DNA of 64,000 bases, from contig OX246737.1 of the NCBI GenBank assembly GCA_945910005.1, positions 83,483,414-83,547,413 on the forward strand. Reading direction: 5' to 3'. Position numbers and translations under genes: made by a program. Shown piece by piece: positions 11,139-20,683 of the stretch (position 1 is its first letter; the number at the start of each line of letters is the position of its first letter). This DNA comes from Isoperla grammatica. Lineage: Eukaryota > Arthropoda > Insecta > Plecoptera > Perlodidae. The notes under the pieces were generated by a model. It was not told the origin of the DNA. It searched no databases and saw only the letters and a list, made by a program, of their open reading frames with translations.

Positions 11139-11906
11139 GTGTGCTCGTCGCCTCCTATCGTGGAGGAGACCTCCAGCGAGATTCCCACCACTCCGTTGGT
11201 CGAGAGCGAGGACATCGCGGCGAGCTCGACGCCGAGGGTGAGCGTCGACATGGGTCGTCTGCGCGAGGGGTCGTCGTTTAGCGGTGCTAGCAGCAGCAGC
11301 TCCGGCAGTTACAGCATCGACGCGAGCTCCGTGGACGTGGAGAAGCGAACCTTCACTCCACCGCGGCCGGCAGCGAAACCGCCCTCCGAACCAGAGGTCA
11401 GGCAGGATTCGGAGGGGGAGGAAGAGGAAGGAGCGGAGGAGGAAGAAGAGGAAGAGGAAGATGAAGAGGAACTTAGTGTTCGACACTCGTCGTCGGCGTC
11501 GTACGAGTCTCCGGCGGAGGACGAAGACGAACGTGGGGTGGTCAAAGTTAATGAACGAAAAGAATGGACTGACGAAGAGAAGAGAAGGAAAAAGAAAGGG
11601 TTCAAGTTAGACATTTCCCCGGTCGTGGATCCTGACGAGGAATATTCTCCTCCATCATTGGGGGGGATGACGATTCATCGGTGTCCACACAAAGAGGGCG
11701 ACTGGAGTAGGAGGTCGTCGGGTAGAAGCGATGTTTCGGGAAGAGGAAGGGAGTCCAAGTCGACGACGCCACAGGGAGCGGGAAGTGGAGAGAGTGAGGG
11801 GAGAAAAGAGAGAGAAATAACATTACGGAGGGGGAAGTCAAGAAGCAGGAGTCCAGTGCAACATCCAAAGCAAGTGATGGCGTCAGTGGTACAGGGGACG
11901 TCTCAG
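11139..11906 (+). CDS. PDZ-scaffold-like gene, exon f (largest)
   Basis: 768 nt, 256 codons, phase 0 at both ends: acceptor TTCGTTGTGCAG|GTG, donor TCTCAG|GTATGT. Starts VCSSPPIVEETSSEIPTTPL. A Ser run (SGASSSSSGSYSIDASS) is followed by an acidic run of about 20 Glu/Asp residues around codons 95-112. After that comes a basic EKRRKKKGFKLDISPVVDPD segment and a Ser/Arg-rich end (RRGKSRSRSPVQHPKQ). It is probably intrinsically disordered. The RS-type and acidic tracts suggest protein or RNA contacts, but that is inference. The antisense and +1 open frames over this exon are shadows. Confidence 0.88.
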
Positions 11907-12120
11907 GTATGTTAGCCATAAGCCTCTTGCTAATCTTGTAAAAATTGTTTTATTGGGGAGTACATTTTTCATTTTACATTTATCCTATATGTTTGCATCC
12001 GTCAATGACCTCTCTCTAAATATAAATAAGGGGTTTAAAATGTATCTGTTCAATGTTTTTTATCACTTATGGTAACTCAATTATTTTTATGATTTCAAGT
12101 ACATTCTTGCACATAGATAT

Positions 12121-14222
12121 TTGTCGAACGAGCTTTACTCTTGGTATCAGCCTGTAACGCTTTGCTCTTTACTCTTGGTATCAGCCTGTAACGCTATGCT
12201 CTTTACTCTTGTTATCAGCCTGTAACGCTATGCTCTTTACTCTTCGTATCAGCCTGTAACGCTATGCTCTTTACTCTTGGTATCAGCCTATAACGCTATG
12301 CTCTTTACTCTTGGTATCAGCCTACAACGCTATGCTCTTTACTCTTGGTATCAGCCTATAACGCTATGCTCTTTACTCTTGGTATCAGCCTACAACGCTA
12401 TGCTCTTCACTCTTGGTATCAGCCTGTAACGCTATGCTCTTTACTCTTGGTATCAGCCTGTAACGCTATGCTCTTTACTCTTGGTATCAGCCTACAACGC
12501 TATGCTCTTAACTCTTCGTATCAGCCTGTAACGCTATGCTCTTTACTCTTGGTATCAGCCTATAACGCTATGCTCTTTACTCTTGGTATCAGCCTGTAAC
12601 GCTATCCTCTTTACTCTTGGTATCAGCCTACAACGCTCTGCTCTTTACTCTTGGTATCAGCCTGTAACGCTATGCTCTTTACTCTTGGTATCAGCCTATA
12701 ACGCTATGCTCTTTACTCTTGGTATCAGCCTGTAACGCTATGCTCTTTACATCAGCCTGTAACGCTATGCTCTTTACTCTTGGTATCAGCCTGTAACGCT
12801 ATGCTCTTTACTCTTGGTATTAGCCTGTAACGTTATGCTCTTTACTCTTGGTATCAGACTGTAACGCTATGCTCTTTACATCAGCCTGTAACGCTATGCT
12901 CTTTACTCTTGGTATCAGCCTGTAACGCTATGCTCTTTACATCAGCCTGTAACGCTATGCTCTTTACTCTTGGTATCAGCCTGTAACGCTATGCTCTTTA
13001 CTCTTGGTATCAGCCTATAACGCTATGCTCTTTACTCTTGGTATCAGCCTATAACGCTATGCTCTTTACTCTTGGTATCAGCCTATAACGCTATGCTCTT
13101 TACTCTTGATATCAGCCTGTAACGCTATGCTCTTTACTCTTGGTATCAGCCTGTAACGCTATGCTCTTTACTCTTGGTGATTGATTAATGGGACTTAACG
13201 TCTGATATTCATGCAACGATGGCTAATCGAGACGATGAGCGGGTGATAATGAAAATGAGAAAGATGATAACGAAGAATAAAGCCACATCCGAATCAGATC
13301 CATTGTACGTCGCGTGAGTCGTCATACGGGAGTCCAGCAAGGGAGGGCAGGGCCATGTGGGAGGAGAAATATTCAATGGGACAGTGGGGGGGAAAGGGGA
13401 TTGGGGTGTGGACTGCACTTCGTCTGACTTCTTCTCCTCGACCAGTCCGGCTTGGGTGGCCCTACCAGAAGCATACGCTTCCGCCGGCATAGCTCTCGGG
13501 ATCAACAAAGCACGCAAACCTGCCCACCACGATAAGGTGGCAGTCCCTGGGCAGGTTACTCTTGGTATCAGCTGTGGTATCAGCCTGTAACGCTATGCTC
13601 TTTACTCTTGGTATCAGCCTGTAACGCTATGCTCTTTACATCAGCCTGTAACGCTATGCTCTTTACTCTTGGTATCAGCCTGTAACGCTATGCTCTTTAC
13701 TCTTGGTATCAGCCTATAACGCTATGCTCTTTACTCTTGGTATCAGCCTGTAACGCTATGCTCTTTACTCTTGGTATCAGCCTGTAACGCTATGCTCTTT
13801 ACTCTTGGTATCAGCCTGTAACGCTATGCTCTTTACTCTTGGTATCAGCCTATAACGCTATGCTCTTTACTCTTGGTATCAGCCTACAACGCTATGCTCT
13901 TTACTCTTGGTATCAGCCTGTAACGCTATGCTCTTTACTCTTGGTATCAGCCTGTAACGCTATGCTCTTTACTCTTGGTATCAGCCTGTAACGCTATGCT
14001 CTTTACTCTTGGTATCAGCCTGTAACGCTATGCTCTTTACTCTTGGTATCAGCCTGTAACGCTATGCTCTTTACTCTTGGTATCAGCCTGTAACGCTATG
14101 CTCTTTACATCAGCCTGTAACGCTACGCTCTTTACATCAGCCTGTAACGCTATGCTCTTTACTCTTGGTATCAGCCTGTAACGCTATGCTCTTTACATCA
14201 GCCTGTAACGCTATGCTCTTTG
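12121..14222 (+). repeat. 34-bp minisatellite (~50 copies), split at 13.18-13.56 kb
   Basis: Tandem units of GTATCAGCCTGTAACGCTAT plus GCTCTTTACTCTTG, with common variants (CCTATAACG, CCTACAACG) and shortened units lacking CTCTTGGT. About 30 units lie before and 20 after an inserted dispersed repeat. Short open frames such as 12345-12599 result from the repetition. Confidence 0.93.
13181..13556. repeat. Dispersed SINE-like repeat inserted in the 34-bp array
   Basis: Starts TGATTGATTAATGGGACTTA and includes ACATCCGAATCAGATCCATT and CCACCACGATAAGGTGGCAG. The first ~220 bases closely match 39814-40060. The CCGAATCAGATCCAT block is the complement of GATCTGATTCGG at 5772 and 49830, and is followed by the same CGTCATA..GAGTCCAGCA layout. 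It interrupts the array, with array units on both sides. Confidence 0.75.
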
Positions 14223-14290
14223 GTCTTGTGGGTTTATTTCTGCTTCCAATGCAGAATGTCCAGGGTTCGATTCCTGGTTCGGACTTGGGT
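14216..14290 (+). repeat. tRNA-like (SINE head) sequence
   Basis: An anticodon-like stem-loop (TCTGC-TTCCAAT-GCAGA) is followed by a box-B-like GGTTCGATTCC. The acceptor stem and T stem pair poorly and there is no clean 5' acceptor strand, so this looks like the head of a tRNA-derived SINE, not a functional tRNA. Confidence 0.45.
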
Positions 14291-14475
14291 TTTTTAACTT
14301 TACACCTTGATTTTAATCTATTTATATGACACTGGTGTACATGTAAACGTTGACTATGGAGCCGTCATAGCAACGAAGTACATAATAAATGGTTTAAATG
14401 CCCCCCGCTGAAAATCATTGCTTGTAACTATGTGGGCAAACTAGAAATACAAATGCATTTCTTTGTGTCCCCCAG

Positions 14476-14646
14476 GCTAAGAAAGCTCACCGTGAGAAGG
14501 AGGTGAAGGAGGTGATAACGCCGGGCATGGTTCGCAGCCCGGCCATGCACGAAGGGTTCCGGACTGAAGACTGGGGAACACTCCAGCGATCCACCCCCTC
14601 TCACACGCCGGAAGAACCCAACCGACATCTGATCAAGGACCAACAC
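14476..14646 (+). CDS. PDZ-scaffold-like gene, exon g
   Basis: 171 nt, 57 codons, phase 0 both ends: acceptor TGTCCCCCAG|GCT, donor CAACAC|GTATGT. It reads AKKAHREKEVKEVITPGMVR then SPAMHEGFRTEDWGTLQRST, ending EEPNRHLIKDQH. It opens with a charged helix-like segment. The open frame continues into the intron to 14721, so the splice donor sets the end. The family is unknown. Confidence 0.85.
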
Positions 14647-14664
14647 GTATGTACACATAGCTTC

Positions 14665-14890
14665 AAGGTCGTTCACGACGCCTCGTACGACAGGTCGGCC
14701 GAGAAGAGAGAGGCTCTGTAGTACTATTGCGACAATGTGACCAATCAAAGGTCGTGCACGACGCCTCGTACGACAGGTCGGCCGAGAAGAGAGAGGCTCT
14801 GTAGTACTATTGCGACAATGTGACCAATCAAAGGTCGTGCACGACGCCTCGTACGACAGGTCGGCCGAGAAGAGAGAGGCTCTGTAGTAC
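14665..14890 (+). repeat. 83-bp tandem repeat, ~2.7 copies
   Basis: Units start at 14665, 14748 and 14831 with AAGGTCGTKCACGACGCCTC and include GAGAAGAGAGAGGCTCTGTA. It lies directly downstream of the exon g donor and is non-coding. Confidence 0.9.
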
Positions 14891-15359
14891 TATTGCGACA
14901 CATTGAGTCATGTGGACCCATGCGTTCCAAAGTATGGAAATAGTGAGATTCTGACATATTATTTTAGAAACGTTTCTAAGAATAAAAAAGTGTCAATTTT
15001 TAACTTACTTTTTGACTTAACGCACTAGTAGATGTCGACAACACACCATCAATGACTTGCCAAATGGTTAGTTTTAAGATTTTTCTTGTCGCTAAAGAAG
15101 TTCATCATTTGGTCGCAAGAAGATAATTTTTTTATCGTCTCTGACACACTGTGGTTTTATTTTGTTGTAAGGTCACACACATTCAAAAGTCAAACACCAG
15201 TTGGCGTAGCTTACGGTGGGAAGTAAGTAGCCAACAGTAGCTAGTTATGCACATTCATCGTTTGTTAATCCACACTGCCATTTATCCCATACTAGCAGTT
15301 GCCCAGCAGTTGTTGTGTTTAGGATTTTCAACAAATTATTGTGGTACACAAAATAGTCA

Positions 15360-17090
15360 AACACATTTTAGTTATTTTTAAAGAAGAATTAAAATATAAT
15401 TTTTCAAGTCCGTAACATTTTCCGTTATTGAGATATGTATCTTTAAAATATCACCCTTGCCCCATTTCACACCCCTTCATTTGAATTTTGGAAAACGGCA
15501 AGACACAATATGTTTGTTTATTTAAGAGTAAATTAGTTATCTGTGATTCAAAAATATAAATAAGAATTTTCACGTCTGTAGCATCTTCCGTTTTTTGTTT
15601 TACGTATATCCATTTCATAATAAAATTCACCCCAATTTCAACCCCTCCCCCCCCCCCCCTCCCCACTAAATTTTCAGAAAGTGATAAAATTTGGGTTTTT
15701 TGATTCTAAAAGTAAATGTAATTGCCAAGTTTCACATGATTGTAAAACACGTGTTTATTTTATTCTTAGAGAAGAACCTTAATACCAATTTTCACGTCTG
15801 TAGCATCTTAAATTTTCGAAATATAGGCGTACGTATGCTCATAAAATAATTCACTTCTCGTTTAACCTCCCCTAACTGGATTTTCGAAAAACTGGAAAAC
15901 AATTGTTTACGTATAACAAATGACGTGACTTTAACATGTTCCGTTTTTGAGTTGAACAAAATCGCCCTCTGTTTTCACTCCCATAACTGGATTTCCGACA
16001 AATATTAAAATACGTTTTTTATGTTTAAAGAAATACCTACAGCAATTTTAAAGTCTATTACGTTTATCATCATCTGTTTTTGCAATATAGGAATCTTACA
16101 ACAAAATTCACCCCCGCTTCTCATCCCTATTAACTGAATTTTCAAAAAATTGTGTAACACGTGTTACTTTGTTTTTGAAGGTTCATATAAATGCCAATTT
16201 TCACGGTTGTAACAGTCTCAGTTTTTGAGTTATAGGTATCCTCATTAAAAAAAAACACACTTCATTTTTCGCCATCCTTTACTGGATTTTTGAACAATGT
16301 AAAATACATGTTTCTTTATTTCCGAAAAAGAATCTATGCACCAATTTTCAGGTTTCAAATATCTTCGGTTTTCGAGATGAAAAATTCACCCCCTCCACTT
16401 CACCACCCCTTTTCATCCATTTTACCAGGATATTAGGAAAATGGTAAAAAATTATTCTGTATTTTTTAAGGGTCATCTAACCACCAATTTTCACGTCTGT
16501 AACACCTTCGGTTTTTGAGATATTGGTGTCCTCATAAAAAAATTACCCCCTCTTTTTACCACCGTTAACTGGATTTTCAGAAAATGGTAAAAAACATGTT
16601 TATTTACTTTTAAAGCAGAATCTTATAATCAATTTTCACATCTGTAACACGTTCAATTTGCGAGATATAAAAACACCCCCAGTTTTCGCCCCTTATTTAA
16701 TTTTTGGAAAATGACGAAACAGAGTTTCGTATTTCGTAAAAAAGAATCTAAATATTAATTGTCACGTTTGAAACATCTTCCATCTTCGGTTTTTGCGACA
16801 TAGGTATCGTCATAAAGAAATTTAGCCCACTGTTTTCACCCCCATTCATTACATTTTCGGAAAACGGTGAAACAGATGTTTAATTATTTTTAATGGCAAA
16901 TCCAAGAACCAATTTTCACGTCGGTAATATCTTCGATTGTTGAGATGTATAAGTAATCTACAAAAAACAACTTCAACCCCCTTTTTCACCCCCTTAGGGA
17001 CAGAATTTCAAAAATCGTTCCTTAGTGAGTGGTTTTGTCATAAGAGCTACGTACCTTCACAATTTCACGTTCCTAGGTTTAACGGTTTGA
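15360..17090 (+). repeat. Degenerate satellite, units ~130-170 bp
   Basis: Repeated blocks CCAATTTTCACGTCTGTAAC, TTCGGTTTTTGAGATAT(AG)GT and AAAATTCACCCCC..., then ACTGGATTTTCGAAAA, recur roughly ten times with strong divergence. It ends at GGTTTGAGCTGTGCGTTGAT, which runs straight into the (GTCA)n tract. An old, decayed tandem array. Confidence 0.75.
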
Positions 17091-17099
17091 GCTGTGCGT

Positions 17100-17385
17100 T
17101 GATGAGTCAGTCAGTCAGTCAGTCAGCAAGTCAGTCAGTCTGTCAGTCAACAGTCAGTCAGTCAATCAGTCAGTCAGTCAATCAGTCAGTCAGTCAGTCA
17201 GTCAGTCAGTCAGTCAGTCAGTCAGTCAGTCAATCAGTCAGTCAGTCAGTCAGTCAGTCAGTCAGTCAGTCAGTCAGTCAGTCAGTCAGTCAGTCAGTCA
17301 GTCAGTCAGTCAGTCAGTCAGTCACTCAGTCAGACAGTCAGTCAGTCAGTCAGTCAGTCAGTCAGTCAGTCAGTCAGTCAGTCAG
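17100..17385 (+). repeat. (GTCA)n tetranucleotide tract
   Basis: About 285 bases of GTCA repeats with a few interruptions (AATCA, CACTCA, GACA). It gives a spurious Ser-Gln-Ser-Val open frame. Confidence 0.97.
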
Positions 17386-17433
17386 CGTTTGTGCGTGGGG
17401 GTGGGCGTTATGATTGTGAGGGGGCTCTACTGA

Positions 17434-17812
17434 ATGTAGGCTTGGGGTGCCTTGAGTCCAACAGGTTGGGAACCACTGCCTCATGCACTGGAGTATGGCC
17501 ACCAACAATGTAGGCTTGGGGTGCCTTGAGTCCAACAGGTTGGGAACCACTGCCTCATGCACTGGAGTATGGCCACCAACAATGTAGGCTTGGGGTGCCT
17601 TGAGTCCAACAGGTTGGGAACCACTGCCTCATGCACTGGAGTATGGCCACCAACAATGTAGGCTTGGGGTGCCTTGAGTCCAACAGGTTGGGAACCACTG
17701 CCTCATGCACTGGAGTATGGCCACCAACAATGTAGGCTTGGGGTGTCTTGAGTCCAACAGGTTGGGAACCACTGCCTCATGCACTGGAGTATGGCCACCA
17801 ACAATGTCTGTG
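17434..17812 (+). repeat. 74-bp minisatellite, 5 copies
   Basis: Units start near 17436, 17510, 17584, 17658 and 17732 (GTAGGCTTGGGGTGCCTTGA). The core AACAGGTTGGGAACCACTG is the complement of a typical hAT terminus (CAGTGGTTCCCAACCTG), so it may be an amplified transposon end. The copies are nearly identical. Confidence 0.92.
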
Positions 17813-19326
17813 ACGTCACGTGAATATAAAGAACTGTATTCGCCAATAACTGCGGAAAGTCTACAAAAAAAGCAGATTTAAACAAGATTGTCGGCGACTT
17901 GAATCGAACCATCAACCTCTCAAATAAGATTATAGGTATATAAGTCCCGGACCAGCATCGTCCTGTAATCATTTGTATAAATACATTATATATGAAAGAA
18001 TATATCTACTTTATATAAAATATGCAATGCAATTCAACCCATTCGCCACATTCCCTCCAAGACTATAGATTTATAATTGTTTTGTTTGTTGATTGGCAAA
18101 TTTAAGAAATAATTATCGGATGAATAATAGGGAAGGGTATTATATTTTCCCTACTAGATTTATGTTGTCTTAGTTTCCACACAATATTAAATATCGCACT
18201 AATAACAACAATTATTTTTAATACAAATAGAACTTAATAAAATTAAATATTACCAATGAGTTGACGCGCGTAAATACATATAACAGCGATCGCACGTTTA
18301 CCAACGAAAAAAAGAAGAGAATGGAAAATAATTCGTCTATCACTCGAAGCATATGATAGTGCTACGACCGTATAAGTATCACTCGTGCAAGACCAGTGTG
18401 TGGGACATGACTGTTTTTAGCAAGAGCAGTGTGTATAGGCGTAGGCTGCAACCATTACAACAATACTAGTACATCACTGATGTATTCTACGTTTATGATC
18501 CATAATAATAAACACTAAACTAGCAGCACACAATTGTGTGACCTGAGTGCTTGGCCCATGTCGTTATAGTACACAGCTTTACCTGCGGTGAAAATAACAT
18601 TTCGTACACCATCACTAATGGTAAACCAATATTTTCTCTTATCGGTTGTGTTTTGATAAGCCGCATAAAATAAGGTTCTCTGGTTTAAACAGACTGTTAG
18701 ATTTATCTCAAATTGTACCAACGTTACCAATTTATTTAATTTGTTTTACAATGGGTGGCCTGTTGATCTTTTGAGTGCGTATTTCCGCAACCATGTAAAC
18801 GTACTTATTCGATTCGTGCTTATAGACTATTATATTACAGAACTACAGAAGAGTTCTGATTTAATACATCATTATGATTTTATCACGTTACGTTGGAGCC
18901 ACGATGATCATAATACACTAATTGTATAACAGTAATTATTATACCACATACTCTCATTTCTGAGTCAATTTGAATCAGTTGAAAAGTAAAAAGGATGGCT
19001 TTAGCTTTAATTAAGTAACAAATGCTCCTACTAAACAAGTAGTTCTACTACGTTAATCAGCCGAACGAAAACACATGTGTGTCTATGTAAGTTTTATATG
19101 AGTCAGAATTCTAACATCCATCTATTCTAATAGTGATTTTTTCAGATATTCACTAAAGTTGGAACTATGTCACCCATGCAGATGATTCAATATTCGAAGT
19201 CTACACAAATTGGTCCGTGACAATCACATCTGCAGCGCAAGGTCGCTGCTTGGCCAAGCACGTAGATGATAATTAATTGTACCGGCTGTACGCTACATCG
19301 AACTCAATCAATGACTCTGTCTCTAG
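17813..19326 (+). other. Intronic spacer with tRNA-like motif on the minus strand
   Basis: A+T-rich. At 17885-17930, GACTTGAATCGAACCATCAA contains a reverse-strand box-B-like GGTTCGATTC, probably a SINE head. Otherwise I see no gene or repeat. Confidence 0.4.
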
Positions 19327-19493
19327 ATTGTTGGCACTTCCGACGAGTCGAGCTCCGGGAGACATCCGGTCCGGGAGAGCAACGGCTCCGGGTCCGCGGG
19401 GCAGCAGTCGTCGCCGCGCAGACACCGGAGGATACGGGAGAGCCCCCGGAAGAAGTCGGCCAGCGGCGGGAAGAGTCCGGTGGCCGCCCCCAG
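19327..19493 (+). CDS. PDZ-scaffold-like gene, exon h
   Basis: 167 nt, phase 0 in and phase 2 out: acceptor CTGTCTCTAG|ATT, donor CCCCCAG|GTCTGA. It reads IVGTSDESSSGRHPVRESNG then SGSAGQQSSPRRHRRIRESP, ending KSASGGKSPVAAP. Ser/Arg-rich and basic, about 70% G+C. It lies in the frame whose upstream intron carries stops, so it is easily missed. The phase fit on both sides and the sharp G+C rise support it. Confidence 0.82.
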
Positions 19494-19663
19494 GTCTGAT
19501 ATCATGCTCTTGCTGTTTTACATACGTCGTGACTCGTTTACACTGTCAGCCAATAGCATTTATTCATTTTTACAGATAACCAACTAAAAGGTCATTTTTT
19601 CATCAGGGCTCTCCGCTATAGTCTCCTTATTTATGTGTGGACCTAATTTGGTTCCAAATAATT

Positions 19664-19803
19664 TAGACTCGGTGTTTCAATCGGTCATTAACGGGGCCGC
19701 TACCTGACGGTCCGTTATTTGCATAGGGTTTGTTGGGTTACAGATTAAAACCGTCAGCTAACGGCCCCGTTAGCGACCCGTTAACCGATCGAAAAACCGG
19801 GCC
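19664..19803. mobile_element. Hairpin MITE (~140 bp)
   Basis: Inverted arms: CGGTCATTAACGGGGCCG... and CTGACGG at the left pair with CCGTCAGCTAACGGCCCCGT and AACCGATCG at the right. The core is short and the element has no coding capacity. Confidence 0.7.
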
Positions 19804-20683
19804 TTAATCGTAAAACTACGGCCGTGAAGCGTGAACTATTAACTTAATCACTCAGTGATACATCAATCTTGATTATCACGCAATTCAGCATTAGATTGTT
19901 AGTATGCAGATTCGACCACGATTCACAATTTTTTTTTTAATTTTTTTTTTTAATTTCCACAAATACGCTCATCTGTCAACGCGGCGCGTTTTCCTAGTTA
20001 TTATCTGTGTACATACAATACTAAATACTCATTCCTCATGATAATGCTCTAACAGCGAGTCCGAGATCTCACACTTCTCGAGGTGTAAAGATAATAATCC
20101 AACATGTCACCGATTCCACGTAATTGTACCAATGTCACACGATAATAAGTCATGTTATCGTCTTGTGGAATACTATTTTATTTTCATATTATCCACATAG
20201 ATGCCTTAATTTAAAAAATAAAATTGTATGATTTATTAAAGTTTTGTTTGTGCGAGGAAAGTTTGTTTAGTTTGCACTCTCTTGGTCGTGAAAACCGAAG
20301 TATACCAATAAGGATGCGCTGATCGACTCCAGCTGGTAAGGGCGGGAAAGAAAGCCTCACAAATAAGGTTCTCAAAATATTCTATAAATTACAAATAAAT
20401 TATAATATTTTGATCTGCAAGAGTTCTATTAATTAATTAATGTAGACAGATGTGATAAAAATAGGAAATCGACGTATATCGTCCCGTTAGTCCGAAGCCT
20501 TTGGCGACCAGGCAGTGACGTACTTCGCGTTGGCGGATGTGTCTTCGCAGTAGTAAGCCCACTGCTGGACGGTGACAGAGGTATAAAACACGGGTGAGGC
20601 ACAGAACTAAGACACACAGGCACAGTACAACAGTACAGCGGTATCACGCGTCTCATGAATTAAGACGGATCAAATTACGTATT
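19804..20683 (+). other. Intronic spacer
   Basis: No gene or clear repeat beyond a poly(T) stretch near 19930-19950. A minus-strand open frame at 20429-20656 has no support. Confidence 0.4.

Noticed and set aside
11106..11919. Antisense and alternative-frame open frames over exon f (for example 11309-11614 and 11602-11919).
   Set aside because: They are shadows of a low-complexity G+C-rich exon; no splice borders or domain support them.
12121..14222. CRISPR-like array.
   Set aside because: The units are contiguous with no unique spacers, and the genome is eukaryotic.
14216..14290. Functional tRNA gene with a CCA-type anticodon.
   Set aside because: The T stem has a mismatch, the acceptor stem is absent, and it is fused to minisatellite sequence; a SINE head is more likely.
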